Below, in pieces: positions 45,101 to 57,100 of a stretch of 64,000 nucleotides of DNA. The translations under genes and the position numbers were made by a program. Origin of the DNA: Lichenostomus cassidix (Eukaryota > Chordata > Aves > Passeriformes > Meliphagidae). Below the pieces are notes generated by a model. The model was not told the origin of the DNA and did no database searches. It worked only from the letters and a program-made list of their open reading frames with translations. How positions within the stretch are numbered: the stretch's first letter is position 1; the number at the start of each line of letters is the position of its first letter. The stretch spans positions 18,014,324-18,078,323 of the forward strand of contig CM039182.1 in the NCBI GenBank assembly GCA_008360975.2, in the 5' to 3' direction.

Positions 45101-48100
45101 CACAAAGTAAGCATGCATTTACTTGATGTGTTGTATAGCATCAGGTATTTTAGACAGACCTATTTAGGGAACATCAGCATTCTGACCATCCAGAGTTCTC
45201 ATAGAGGTGTTCTTTTTAATCATAAAGTAAACTGTGTGCCTGGGTTTGTATATTTTTTAAACATACAAACATGAACTTGGAAAACATAGAACTTAAATTT
45301 TTACTATTTACTAGGTGATATTTGTAATTCACACTGGAAATCTGGATTGGAATAGGTGTAGAAAGAAAATATATCAACAGAAGATCTAGATTTGTAACTA
45401 AACAATCTAAGTTTGTAACTTCTAGTGTATGTGTGTGTTTTGGGGTTTTTTAACTATACTGATTTCAATGACTGGATATCTACCAATAACTGCAATATAT
45501 CATTGCTTTGGGCTTTTTGTTTTTATTGTACTTGTTTAGAAAACTTGCCTAGTAATGGGAAAGTGAGCACAGGAAGAATGAGACTGACATTATTGGTACA
45601 TTTTCAAATGGCCACAAATCATGGGAAGGAAAATCTGTGCAAATGAAAAAAGGCTACCTTTGATTTTTAATTAGCCCAAACTTTGTGGTTGTATTTGGGA
45701 ATCTGACAGGCATGTTCAATGTTTATATGTTTAACCATTGTTACTAGTGTCGCCCTTATTTTCAATTACACGTATACTATTTCATGATAATTAACAATTT
45801 TGAAATTTGGGGGGTTTTTGGCAGTGCTCTGCTTGAGGTTGTCATCACAGATCTATGTTTTATGAATACATGAAAACTTCTCAGATTCCCCCCCCACACC
45901 TCCTTCATTATTACTTGACAATTTAGACTGTTGGAAAACAGAACTGAAGTTTAGTATGGGCCATGTTCATGACATTTTCCAGGTAGCCCATTTAGGGTCC
46001 TAAATGCATGTATTGTTTCTGGTGCTTGCAGGCATATTCTGCTGGGACAGTAGATTTTTTTTCTTTCATTTTCTTTTTTTTTTTCCCTCTCCTTCATAGC
46101 CAAAATTCACATTTGCCATGAGCCATGTGAGAACATCTGTTAGGTTGTCAGCTAGATTCTCTGTTTTTGTTCTCCACCAAAGTGAACTTGTATGTTGAAA
46201 CCAAATCTCTACATTTTGGTGTTCTTCGTAGCAGAATGTTATAATCTTTGGACATCTTGTCCATTTGGAGAAGGGTGCTAAATTTTTCCTTAGGGTTTTA
46301 GCATACTGATAGACCTGACTTGGTGATTCATATAGTACTGCATTTCACAGTATGTCTGTGCACTTTGGAGATGCAAAGTACCTGCTGCATTTGAGTTAAA
46401 AATTAAGAGATCAGAATATCCAGGCTGGTTTAGGGCATTACAGCAAGATAGCATTGCTAGTAAAAGAATTTAGCTGCATTTGATGTGAAAGGAGGAACAT
46501 TATTTAGATGTTATATGTGGTGGTGAAATACTTCAGAGGGAGACAGTTAAAACTATATTCAGAGGAAGTCAAGGGACACAAAACCCACCCTGATTTTGGA
46601 TAAGCTATCTAAGATGAATGAAGGTAAGAGAAACATGTTGCCAGGAACAGACCAATGTGAAAAAGAAAAAAACCCCCAAAAACCAGAAAACCAAACAAAT
46701 CCAAAAGTTATTAAGGTAAGATCTCTGTCTTATGATAAATTTTGCCAGGAAGCCTGGCAGAAAAGCTGGACAAAGGACAGAAGAGGGAGAAGAAGAGAGC
46801 ACTGCAGGGCAGTCAGCAGGATTAGCTGCGTAATAGTATCTTCTTCATTATGACAGCATCACAGGATAGTTTCGTGTATTGAATGGTATTTAAATACCAT
46901 ATGTTAATGTTTTCAGAATACCCATAACATGCCATGTTGTACTGAAGTCACTGAAAGAAAAGTATACAGCCTGATGCTGTTAAATATTTGTCACTTGGTT
47001 AGTATGCTTAGTATTTCATGAGTCAAATAACAACCTTGCAAGGAAAAACACTCCTTACTAATAAGGACTAATCATATGCTTTAATGTATCTGCATGCCCT
47101 TGGGCTCGTCTTCTCCAGTGAATTTAGCATGGCTAAAGATTCTTAATGTGTCATGTAATTATGAAATAAGTTGCCAGATGCAATCTGTTGAGGACTTACT
47201 ACCCTATGCACTTATTTATTGAAGTTTATGAAATTTACAAAATGCTTCTCCTGAAGAATTCATTGACCTATGTACTATAGAAGACTTTCAATTTCATGTT
47301 CTCTATCAAATGGAAATACTTTTCAAACTGCATTTAAGAATCCAAATAGAATGGTGTTTGGGAGAGAATGAAACAAATAACATTTATTCCCTTTCTTTGG
47401 GAATTTGTCTCCACATTAATGTATCACAGGCCAAACCTAATTACATATTCAACCTATATTTTATTTGATCTACATGCCTGAGTGTCCTACAATCAAATTT
47501 ACTGAAGAGCTTCTTACTTTTTTCCTGCATTAAAACAATTGCCTTGAAGCAGCTAACAATTAAAAAATAAATGAGTTAACACTTTCTGCTAAGTGCTACC
47601 ATTTAAGTTGTAATATGCAATTAAAAACTACATTTTAATTTCTGTTCAATTACATTGACTTAAATAGTAATTTTAGTGTTATACTTATGAACCATTTAAT
47701 TGTGACATTTTTCCTCTGGCATGTGTGATGCAAAAGTAGATTTGATTTTGAAAATGTGGCAAGAAGTAACCTTTCCCCCTCATGGCTTGCTGTAATGACA
47801 AAAAGAAAAAGACAAAATGAAATTACCTGGGTATTATATAGATATGATGGAACAATTTATTTTCAAAAGCCATAAAAATATGTTGGAATTAAAATTACTT
47901 TTCTTGTTTTTAAAAACTATCTATTTCATAGGAGGAATACTCAGATTGCTTTGTAGTCATGTAGATGGATATGTGAAACATCCCCACATGTACTCGGTCA
48001 TGTTAACAGCTATAGGTTAAAGAAAGCTTTGTATTAAGTCCAGACCCAAAGCCTGGTAGAACCTGAAGTGTGAAAACATATTGTAGAGCAGTGGCCTTTT

Positions 48101-51100
48101 TCAGATGAGTATTGCTAGAGACAGATGCTTTACTATTTTGGCTTTAGCTCCTTCTTTTAAAAAGGAAATGGTGTATGAGTTGATGCATTGCAAACAACTA
48201 GTTAACATATTTTTATGTTGATACTAGAGAGAACTTGCTATGGAACAAGGTCCTTATTAGAATGGATTAGGATTTTCTTTTCCCCTCTGAACCCTTCTGG
48301 TCCTTTTAGGATGCTGAAAATAATTTGAAGCATTTTCTAATGTCAAGACAAAAACTTCTGGTAAATGAATAACCCAAGTGCTCACATGCCACTTCTGTGA
48401 TGTGTTAATCTGTTCTGTTCAGGTTACTGGCTGTAGGGGTATGAACAGAATCAGAAAACTGTTGGTGATTATGCAAAACAAAACCTGGCCTAAAAAGTTC
48501 TTTTCTCAAGTGAGATTCTATGTCTCTGGAAGGACCTTATTTCATCCATTTGGTAATATCTTTTGTGCTTTTGATCTCAGAATAAAACTGGAAGTTTACA
48601 GTCAGCCTTCTACCAGTAAACCTGGTTCTATATCACTTGCAGTTGTGATGAGTTTCCAGATTATGTATAAATTGAAAGTATCATGCACTTTATTTAATGC
48701 CATCCTGATTATATTACCAGATTCATAAAGTTCTTAAGATAGTTTTTAAGATCTTTACAAAGAACTAGAATTTTTTTTTTCTGGTGTTCAGTCCTGTTAC
48801 ATGAAAAATAGTATCTTAGGGTTGGAAAGTACCTTAAGATACCTAGTTGCATTTCCTTCTGTTACACAAGCTCAGGTATTGCAGTGATTGTGCCTTGATT
48901 GGATGCTGTGGTGAGGACACAGCAGCTTACTCCCAAGAAGGGCTCTCAGTATCGTTTTATGAGACTGTTGCTGGAAAGCACATCACTGAACAGTGTTGTG
49001 GGTTTGGAATGCTATTTCCCAATTTAGTGTTCCCACAGAAACACTCCAAACCATGTGCTGTTCGATCACTACCCCTCTCCCTGCCGTGGGCTGCAGAGGA
49101 GAATTGGAGTCACAAAAGTTAAAGATCAAGGGTTTTGAGATAAGAACAATTTACTGAAAACAGCAATGAGATAAGAAAATCAACAGCAACAGCAGCAGTA
49201 GTAATGACAGTGTGCAGGAAAAAGTGAATGATTCACATGTGATTGCTCACCCACCACAGAAACCCCACAACACCACCTGACCTCTGCTTCTGCCACCCCT
49301 AAGGGAGCCCTTCCCCAGTCCCCAGCAGATGACATGAGGTGATATAGAATAACACCTGGGTCTTAACTGTGCTTCCTCCTGGCCGCTGTTCTGGCCAGAA
49401 CCTGAACAAGCAGGTTCTAGGTAGACCTGCTTGAGCCAAGTGTTGGACCGCATGACTTCCAGAAGTGTCTTCCAACCTCAGCTGCTCTGCAGTTTTGTAC
49501 TGTATTAAGTGGTGTACATTTACTCATAGACTTCAATCCTGTTCTCAAACAATTCCAGGGTGATGTCAGTTTTCATGGACTATAAGAAAGTATTCTGAGA
49601 GAAACATCTTATTCATCAGGTATAAGTGATGTCTTGTATCTTCCTGATCAAGTAAAACTGAAATAGAAGTAATTCTTCAAAACACCTCTAGAGTGAGAAA
49701 TAAAAGCAGGGGTAGGAATTTCATTAGTTTATTTAGGTTTCTGATACTATTTGAGGACTGTGTAAGCAGTAATTGTTCTCTAACTTTAAATGAGGACATT
49801 TATGGTCTAAAAACCTCTCTTTTGGTTGTATGTCCTTTTCATATGTGCTCATTTTATCTGTGTTTTATGGAATTGTAATTTTTATTATAATCTGTTTGAA
49901 CCTTTGTGATCGTGAAAGGGCTTCAGCATTTAAGTGAAGTCAACCAGTATGTTCTGCCATTTAAAAGAGATGACAGTAACATTTTTGGGGTGCAGACATT
50001 TATGGAAGATCTTCCTTTTTTATAAGGTAGTCAAAAAAACAAAAAATGTGAATAATACTTTTTTCAGAAGTACCTAAATCACTGAGGGAGTAACTTTTCA
50101 TTAAAATTGTCGTTAGTTGGTGTTGGAATTTCAACCAGTTTTTTAGGTTTATACCAGTATGTAATAAGTTTTTTATATTTATTTCTTGTGGAGGTAGATC
50201 TGCGGAGTATTTTATTGCTAGCACAGTTTTACTTTAAATCCGGTATTTGTGCTGTTGCAACCAACAACAGCAATTGTAGATGCTGGTAATCTTCTATAGT
50301 TTTAAGGGGATATCACCAAAAACATTCTTCCCCAGAACTTCTCCTAGATACAAACCTTTTTTTTTTCATATTTCATAGTTTTTTGGTGGGTGTACTGAGG
50401 CTGGCTGCCAGGTCCCTACCCAGCCACTCTTTCATTCTTTATTCTCAACGTGACTGGCAGAGGAAATAAGATGAAAAAGCTCATGGGTTGAGGTAAAGGT
50501 GTGGAGATCAATGAGTCCATTGCTGCCACAGACAAAATAGACTTGACTTGGGAAAAATTAAATTTGCCAGGTAAAATAGAATTGGATTGTGAAAAAGAAA
50601 GACAAAACCTAGAACACCTTCCTCTCACTCCATTTGAAGTTGAAGGCTCAACTTCACTCCTTTCCCAATTCCTCTCTGTCTTCTCTGCTCCTGGTGGCAC
50701 AGAGGGTTGGGGTAGGGGGCATTTGTCCAGTCTGTAACAGTTCCTCGCTGCCACTCCTTCCCATGATTATTCCTGCTCCAGTGTGGCGTCCTGCACCAGC
50801 TGCAGTGTGGATCTCTGCTCCAGCATGGTCTGTCCCACAGGCTGCCAGGGAGTCTCTGCTCCAGTGCCAGGAGCACCTCCTCCCTTTCCTTCTCTGACCT
50901 TGGTGCCTGCAGGGCTGTTTCTCACACTGCTGGGCAGCACTCTGCCCATTCCTAAGTCCAGTGCCACCAGAGGTGCCACCAGCTTGGCTGATGGGCTCAG
51001 CTGTGTCCTGCAGTGGGTCTGCTGGAGCCAGCTGTGTCCAACACAGGACAGCCCCTCAACTCCTTTCAGAGAGGCTACTTTGGCTACCAAAATTCTGCCC

Positions 51101-54100
51101 ATAGTCAGCTGATAAAAATTTCTCATTTTTTCCTGTCATATTTCTAAAGATTTTTGCAATTAAATACTGAGGTGTTTTCATTCTTTTTATGTCCTGTTTT
51201 TCCAAGGTGATGTAGCTTTAACCAGATTATTACTTCATATCAATGACGAGGCATTAACAAGTTATTATTTTTGAGCACTTTTAGCTCTATTGACAAGAAA
51301 ATATTTTTATTAAAGTAATATAAATTTTTTGAGGTGTTCTTGTTCTGTAAAACCTAAGAATTACTGCTTAGCTATGCCTTCCTCTGCGGATTATTGATGA
51401 AGAACTGGAGCATTTTTAAAGTCAGTATTAAAAACTGCTCTTGGCTCCAAGTTTTTGAAGTAGGAATAAATGATGAGTAGGAAAGGGGAAGGAAAATCAG
51501 CTCAGAATGGCTTTTTGTCATTCAGAGATTTACATGAAAAAAAGGTGTAAAATAGACATAAATAAAATCTGTAGAAATTACTGTAGGGTTGGAAATGGTG
51601 TCTACTGATACTTGGAGAGTGACCTTTATGGGAGAAAATACTTGTTATTAAAGGTTTGCTTGGTCTGAGTGGAAGACACAGAAAGGCCAATGGCTAGAAG
51701 TGAAAGGCAGAGATGTTGGAATGAATGTAGAATAATAGCACTCATCTTGTGAGTATACAGCACATCTTGTGCTTCATTTTCAAGTCTCTGTTTGCCACCT
51801 TTTCTGTAGGATGACTGATTAATACTGTTTTTTGAGTATCTGCAACTTTCTGAATATAGTAATAAATTAAAAAAATTGTCTTACTGCTTCATGTAACTGG
51901 TTCTTAACTTGATTTATATTTAATTCTTCTCCTCCCCTGATTTTTGTCTGTCTTTTTGAACACAATTTTTTCCCGTTTTAAGGTATGGCTTATTATCAGT
52001 CTAGGAATACTCTGGCAGCACCAAATAATACTGCTGAAGGTGGTGTTAGGAGAATCTCTTATTCATTAAGGCTTCCTGCTGAGGTTAAATAAGATATATA
52101 TATTTATATAGAGGTGCATCTTAGGAATGAGAGAGCTGAATAATAATTCCTTTTTGACCTGCATTAGCTGTGAAATGTACTTGCAAATAAGTATTTTATT
52201 TGTTTCTGAATAGATGGCAACTGGTTTTGTTTTCCCAAAAATGTAGGGGATCTGTTGTATTGACATTGTATATTTATGAACATACTTGCATATTGGTTTG
52301 TAATATGCTTAAACTCTCAGAGCTGGATTTTGGGTTTTGGGGTTTTTTTGTTTTTTGAGTGGGGGGGGATTGGTCTTTTGGTTTTGTTTGTTTGTTTCAA
52401 TGCTTACAGATCATCTGTTGACATGCAGTTAGGATGGGTTAACGTACAGCTTGAAGGTAAAACAAAATTGCCAAAATTGTGAATAATCAATATAGTAGCC
52501 AGTGGAGGAATCTCAAATATAAGCATTTTACTGGAATTAAGTTATTCTTGTCTGAGACTAAAAAGTGAAGATAGCTGCTTTGGGGGAGTGAGTGTGGTGA
52601 GGAGCTTCAGAAAGGGAAAGGCTTATGTAAATCCAAAATAAGGAAATAATCCAAGAACAAGAAATTACTGCTTTTTTTCCCCCAAGAAATAGAGGAAGGA
52701 GCATTATCAAGGATTTATATCAAGGATGATCAAAATAGAAAGCAGTTTCAAGAAGATGCTAGGGACAAATGTCCTTTTCACCCATGTTTACTACAAGGAA
52801 GTTTAGAGAGTTTTGACATCATGTATTGAAGACAAGTGAGAAGGGAATGTTTTAGATTGAAGTGTTCGTCTGAGGATGATAAATAACAAATTGCTTGGAA
52901 CAATGGTCTTCACCATTCGTTGACCTGAAAAGAACTCTAATATCAAATCCATTTAATACTGCTGTTAATATTTTAGCAATTACTTAAATGAGCCTTGAAA
53001 TGAAAGATAGAAATAGGATACCAATTTTTGAGCTTCCTTGAGGATTCTGGGAAATACAGACTGGTTAGCATGAATTCAATGCTGGGTAATTTTTTGAAGT
53101 AATGAAATGAATGGTACTATTTGGTGTGCCAATTTAAAAATAATACTAAGAAGTCAGTGTGAATTTAAAGAAAAGTTATGCCTTTCTATTAGAGCTTTAC
53201 AATGCACTTAGATTTTATAAAGGTTTTGACAGGTTCTGTCAGCAAGACTTCTTATAGAGACAAAGTAATGTTAAGATGGAAAGGAAAATCTTTAGAGTAA
53301 TGCTTATCAAGAACAGGAAACAGACACGTTTTTGTTATTGCAAAATGTCACCAGAGGAGTTTTATATATATCTGCAAGGATCTGTTAGGTACTGGAAATG
53401 TTCTATAGTGCAGTGATTTGCAAAGGGTAACAGAGTTATTCAGGGCAGCACTAATTGAAATGTCTGTGAAGTTCTCATTCTTAAACAGGCAAGGTCTAGA
53501 AAAGTCTCTCCAAGGAGTTCTTTTTTCCTATGGACTCTCCTCAGCTGTGTGTTTAGAAAGTAAAGAGCTCACATGGCTTCCTGGCAGTGGGGTTTTTGGT
53601 GGGTTTGATTTTTTAGTGGTTTTTTCTTCCTTCCCTCCTATACTATATCTGAAGCTGTAGAACATAGAAGTATATGGGACAAAGAAATGAAAAGGCATCA
53701 GAGAATGGTAAGAAGTGAGAAGCTGAATGTGTAGAAAGCCAGCTTATGATGTTGATTTAGAGCAAAAATGGGATGAGGAGAGTGGACAACTTAATCATTG
53801 GCTTTGTAACTGAAATGGATTCACCTTCATGCTTGGGAAATCCCTAATCCATGTTGGGGGCAGCTGTGAGGAAGGAAAGAATATCTCTGTCCTAAAACAT
53901 TTGCTGCTGCATGTGGTAGAAGACCTGATACTGAGGCAGATGAAACTTCATGCTTCTGTTTTTAGGTTCTCATTCTTCTCTAGGAGCTGTTGTATATTGT
54001 TTAATATTTTAATGCTTTTAATGCCAACGGCATTCCTGTCTGAGGAATGGTATAAACAAAAAATGGCTATGGTTAGGTTATTATTTTGACAACTTTATAA

Positions 54101-57100
54101 GAGAAGACAATTACTTATATCTTCATGTTTACATGTAGTTCCTCTGAAAAATTCCAAAATTAATGTTCTTTTAAACCTCTGTAATATATTGTTTAAGATT
54201 AAATTATTTAAGTTAGTGGGATCAGAGGATATGTAACACAGAGTTCAAAGAAAATTTAAGGATTAAATAATTCAAGCAACTGTTTATTTTCATGGGTGCC
54301 TGGGGACTGAAATGCCAAATGTGTCATTCTATATGTTTATTAAGTTGTCAGTGGAATTCAGGAACCTTTACAGGCCTGTACATCTAACAACTCTTTAGAG
54401 AAAACTAACAAAAACTGATACAAAGAGAAGAATTCGTGAGCATCAGGTAAATATGACCTGCAGGGAGTCCTGAACATTGCTTCTATAATGGGAAGTCCTG
54501 CCTTCAACCCTCTGAGTTTCATAGAAAGATTAACAAATATGCATGGAGAAGGTGATCTAATTGATAAAATCTGCTTGATTTTCCAGAAGGATTTAACAAG
54601 GCTTGTAGGTTTTTAAGGAAAGAAACACTCATGGAATAAGAAGAAGGCTATTTCCTAGTCAAATAGTTAGTTAAAAGATGGGAGTTGGAGGGTAGAAATA
54701 AATATCTCTTTCAATAGCACAAGGTCAGCAGTGTAGTTTGGCTGAATTTCTGCTAGGAATTGTGCTGCTCAATGTATTCATATAGTGAAGATGATAATAT
54801 AGTAAAAAGGTGATTCTTGAGGTGAGAGAGTTTATCAATGATAGTATTGAGTGGAACAGTGACCATGAGAACAGACACTGAAGAACTGCAGAGTGATCTG
54901 TTGAGTTTGACTACTTGGGCAATAAAATAGCAGAAAAAATTTCCAGTATATAAATACAAAGTGATGCAAAGGTTGATACAGTGGATGACTGTCCAAACTT
55001 CATGGACAAGATAATGAGCTCTGAGCTGACCTTGATCCTTGAGGTGTGAGAGAACTCCTTGAGGAGTTACCAGGGCTGGCTTCATTGAAAACATCAGCTC
55101 AGGATCATTCCAAAAACCAATGCAAATGTTAGAAATTGTTAAGAAAAGAATAGAGAGCAAAACAGAAGAATCCTTATTCCACTCTATATCTTAGGATTTA
55201 TCCTGTTCTGTGCAGTTTGGTCTCTCATTTCAAAGAGGTTGGTTATGATGGAATTACAGGTGGTTTAGAAAAAGGCACCATGGGAAGTATTATGTGTAAC
55301 ATGGCTTTACAGCTGAATAGATCAGAACTCTTTACCCAGGAAGAGACAACTTACAGAGGAATACTTTGGAGGGGTGTTTTGAACAAATTTGTAAGTGACA
55401 TGGAAGTCAGTAAATGTAGACTATTTGGAGGTAACTCTCTCAAAGCCAAGAGCCAGGTGTCATCAAAGCTAGTGGGAGCCAGGTTCAAAACACAAAATAA
55501 GCTGATTTCTTGTATGAGTAGCAGATATGTGCAGCTCCTCATGAACATGATGTTGCAAATCCAGAAAGTTTACGTAGTTTCACTGGAACCTGGCAAAAAC
55601 TGAAAAACAGATTCACTGAGATAAATCTAGATAGATAAAATATATCAGGCTAGATAAATTGCTTGAGGTGACAATAATTTGGGTCGGAAAATATTAAGGG
55701 AAGCATAGGTAACCTATATGCTTGCCTTCATCTAACTCTTGTATGTGCATATGGTTCCTGTTTTTTCAGAGCAGGGTGGGACTGAAAAGAATGAATGATA
55801 AACATAATCTTTCTTGTTATCACAAAGTTTTCTACCGCTGCACTCCCTGAGCACAAATGATGAGCTTACTGACCTGCTTTGACCATTGCTCTGAAACAGC
55901 ATAGCTGTCTTTGTTTTTGTTGGCTCAGTTAATAAAAACGGTACTAGTGAAAGTTGGATTTGAGTAAGAGCTTTGAAGGACCAAAGGGTTATATATGAAC
56001 ATGTGGCTTTGAATATGTGTTCAGAGCATTAATACCCTTTAGCTGATCTTGAGAGCTTCACAACAGATCTTTAGAACTGGAGCAAGACCCTTCATGTTCA
56101 GCAACAGCTGGATCACAGTGCGAAATCTGTGTTAGACTAGATAAAACAAGACTGACTTCAGACTTCTTGTAGGTAAAGCAAGAAGTTGTAAAAATGTAGA
56201 AGAATATTTTAGTAAAAATAAGACATTATGAGCAAGAAATTATATCAGGAAAACTTGTACGTTCTGTTTCTTAGTTACTGGACAGAAACAGCACCATCTC
56301 TTAGGTTAAATGTTTCCTGATTTGCAAAATCGTCCAGTTTTACTAGGACCCTTGGTCTAAAAATATTTGCAAAGGTATTTTTAAATAGATGCTGTCTCAT
56401 GCTTTATGTGCAAGATCATGGACTAGATGTGCTTAAAATCAGGAATCACCAAAATTAGATAAAATGTAGCACTAAGTCCAAAGATTGAAATGTTAGCTAA
56501 ACTTCCATACAGCAGTGATTTTAATTGAATATACAGTATGTTGATGACAGGAAGAAATGATCTAAAGGTAAAATTTAATCTAAAAAAATAAAGTCAAGGC
56601 ACTGTAAATTATTCTAAAAGTTTCCTTTAAAACTCTCAAATGCCAGCCACTTTACCATTTGATCAATGAAATCATATATAGTTTTATACTTATTAACAGG
56701 GTTAAATGAGTCAGACATATTGTGACAAGAAATGCTTTGTTGTCAAAAAATTTGATTTCAATGTAATTGAAAACAGTGTTACTCATATTTTTTAAAATCT
56801 TAATATGTAAAACTCTCATGCTGTAAGAGGTGGAATGGAGCAGCCAAGTGCAGATGTAAAAGTGATGCTGAACAATAAACTGCATTAATATTTCTTTTCT
56901 ATAGAAGGTGCATAGCAGTTTGGGTGAACTAATCCTTCAATATTGCCAGCTGTCCACGATAAACCATGTTAAAGGATTATTGTTTATGGGAATGCTATGA
57001 ATTCTTTTATATCTACACTTGTAGCTTATTTTCATTTTAAAGACTTAAGACTATAACTCTGTACTTTTGATTTTGTATTCAGTATGGGGAGTTAATCCCA

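Noticed and set aside
48378..48728. Plus-strand open frame of 116 codons in intron 8
   Set aside because: No motif and no splice context. I considered a processed pseudogene, but there is no poly(A) tail or recognisable parent.
49178..49205. Short AAC/AGC/AGT-rich run, considered as a CRISPR-like or satellite array
   Set aside because: The units are three bases and imperfect, and the run is part of the LTR fragment.
50767..51126. Overlapping open frames on both strands (minus 119 codons, plus 109 codons)
   Set aside because: They are within the GC-rich LTR, where stops are rare. No retroviral or host protein motif is present.
54753..55160. Minus-strand open frame of 135 codons
   Set aside because: It is antisense to the same CR1 relic; the length is a by-product of the element's composition.
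55217..55603. Plus-strand open frame of 128 codons
   Set aside because: It lies inside the ancient CR1 relic and follows CR1 C-terminal sequence out of its original frame. It shows no independent domain.
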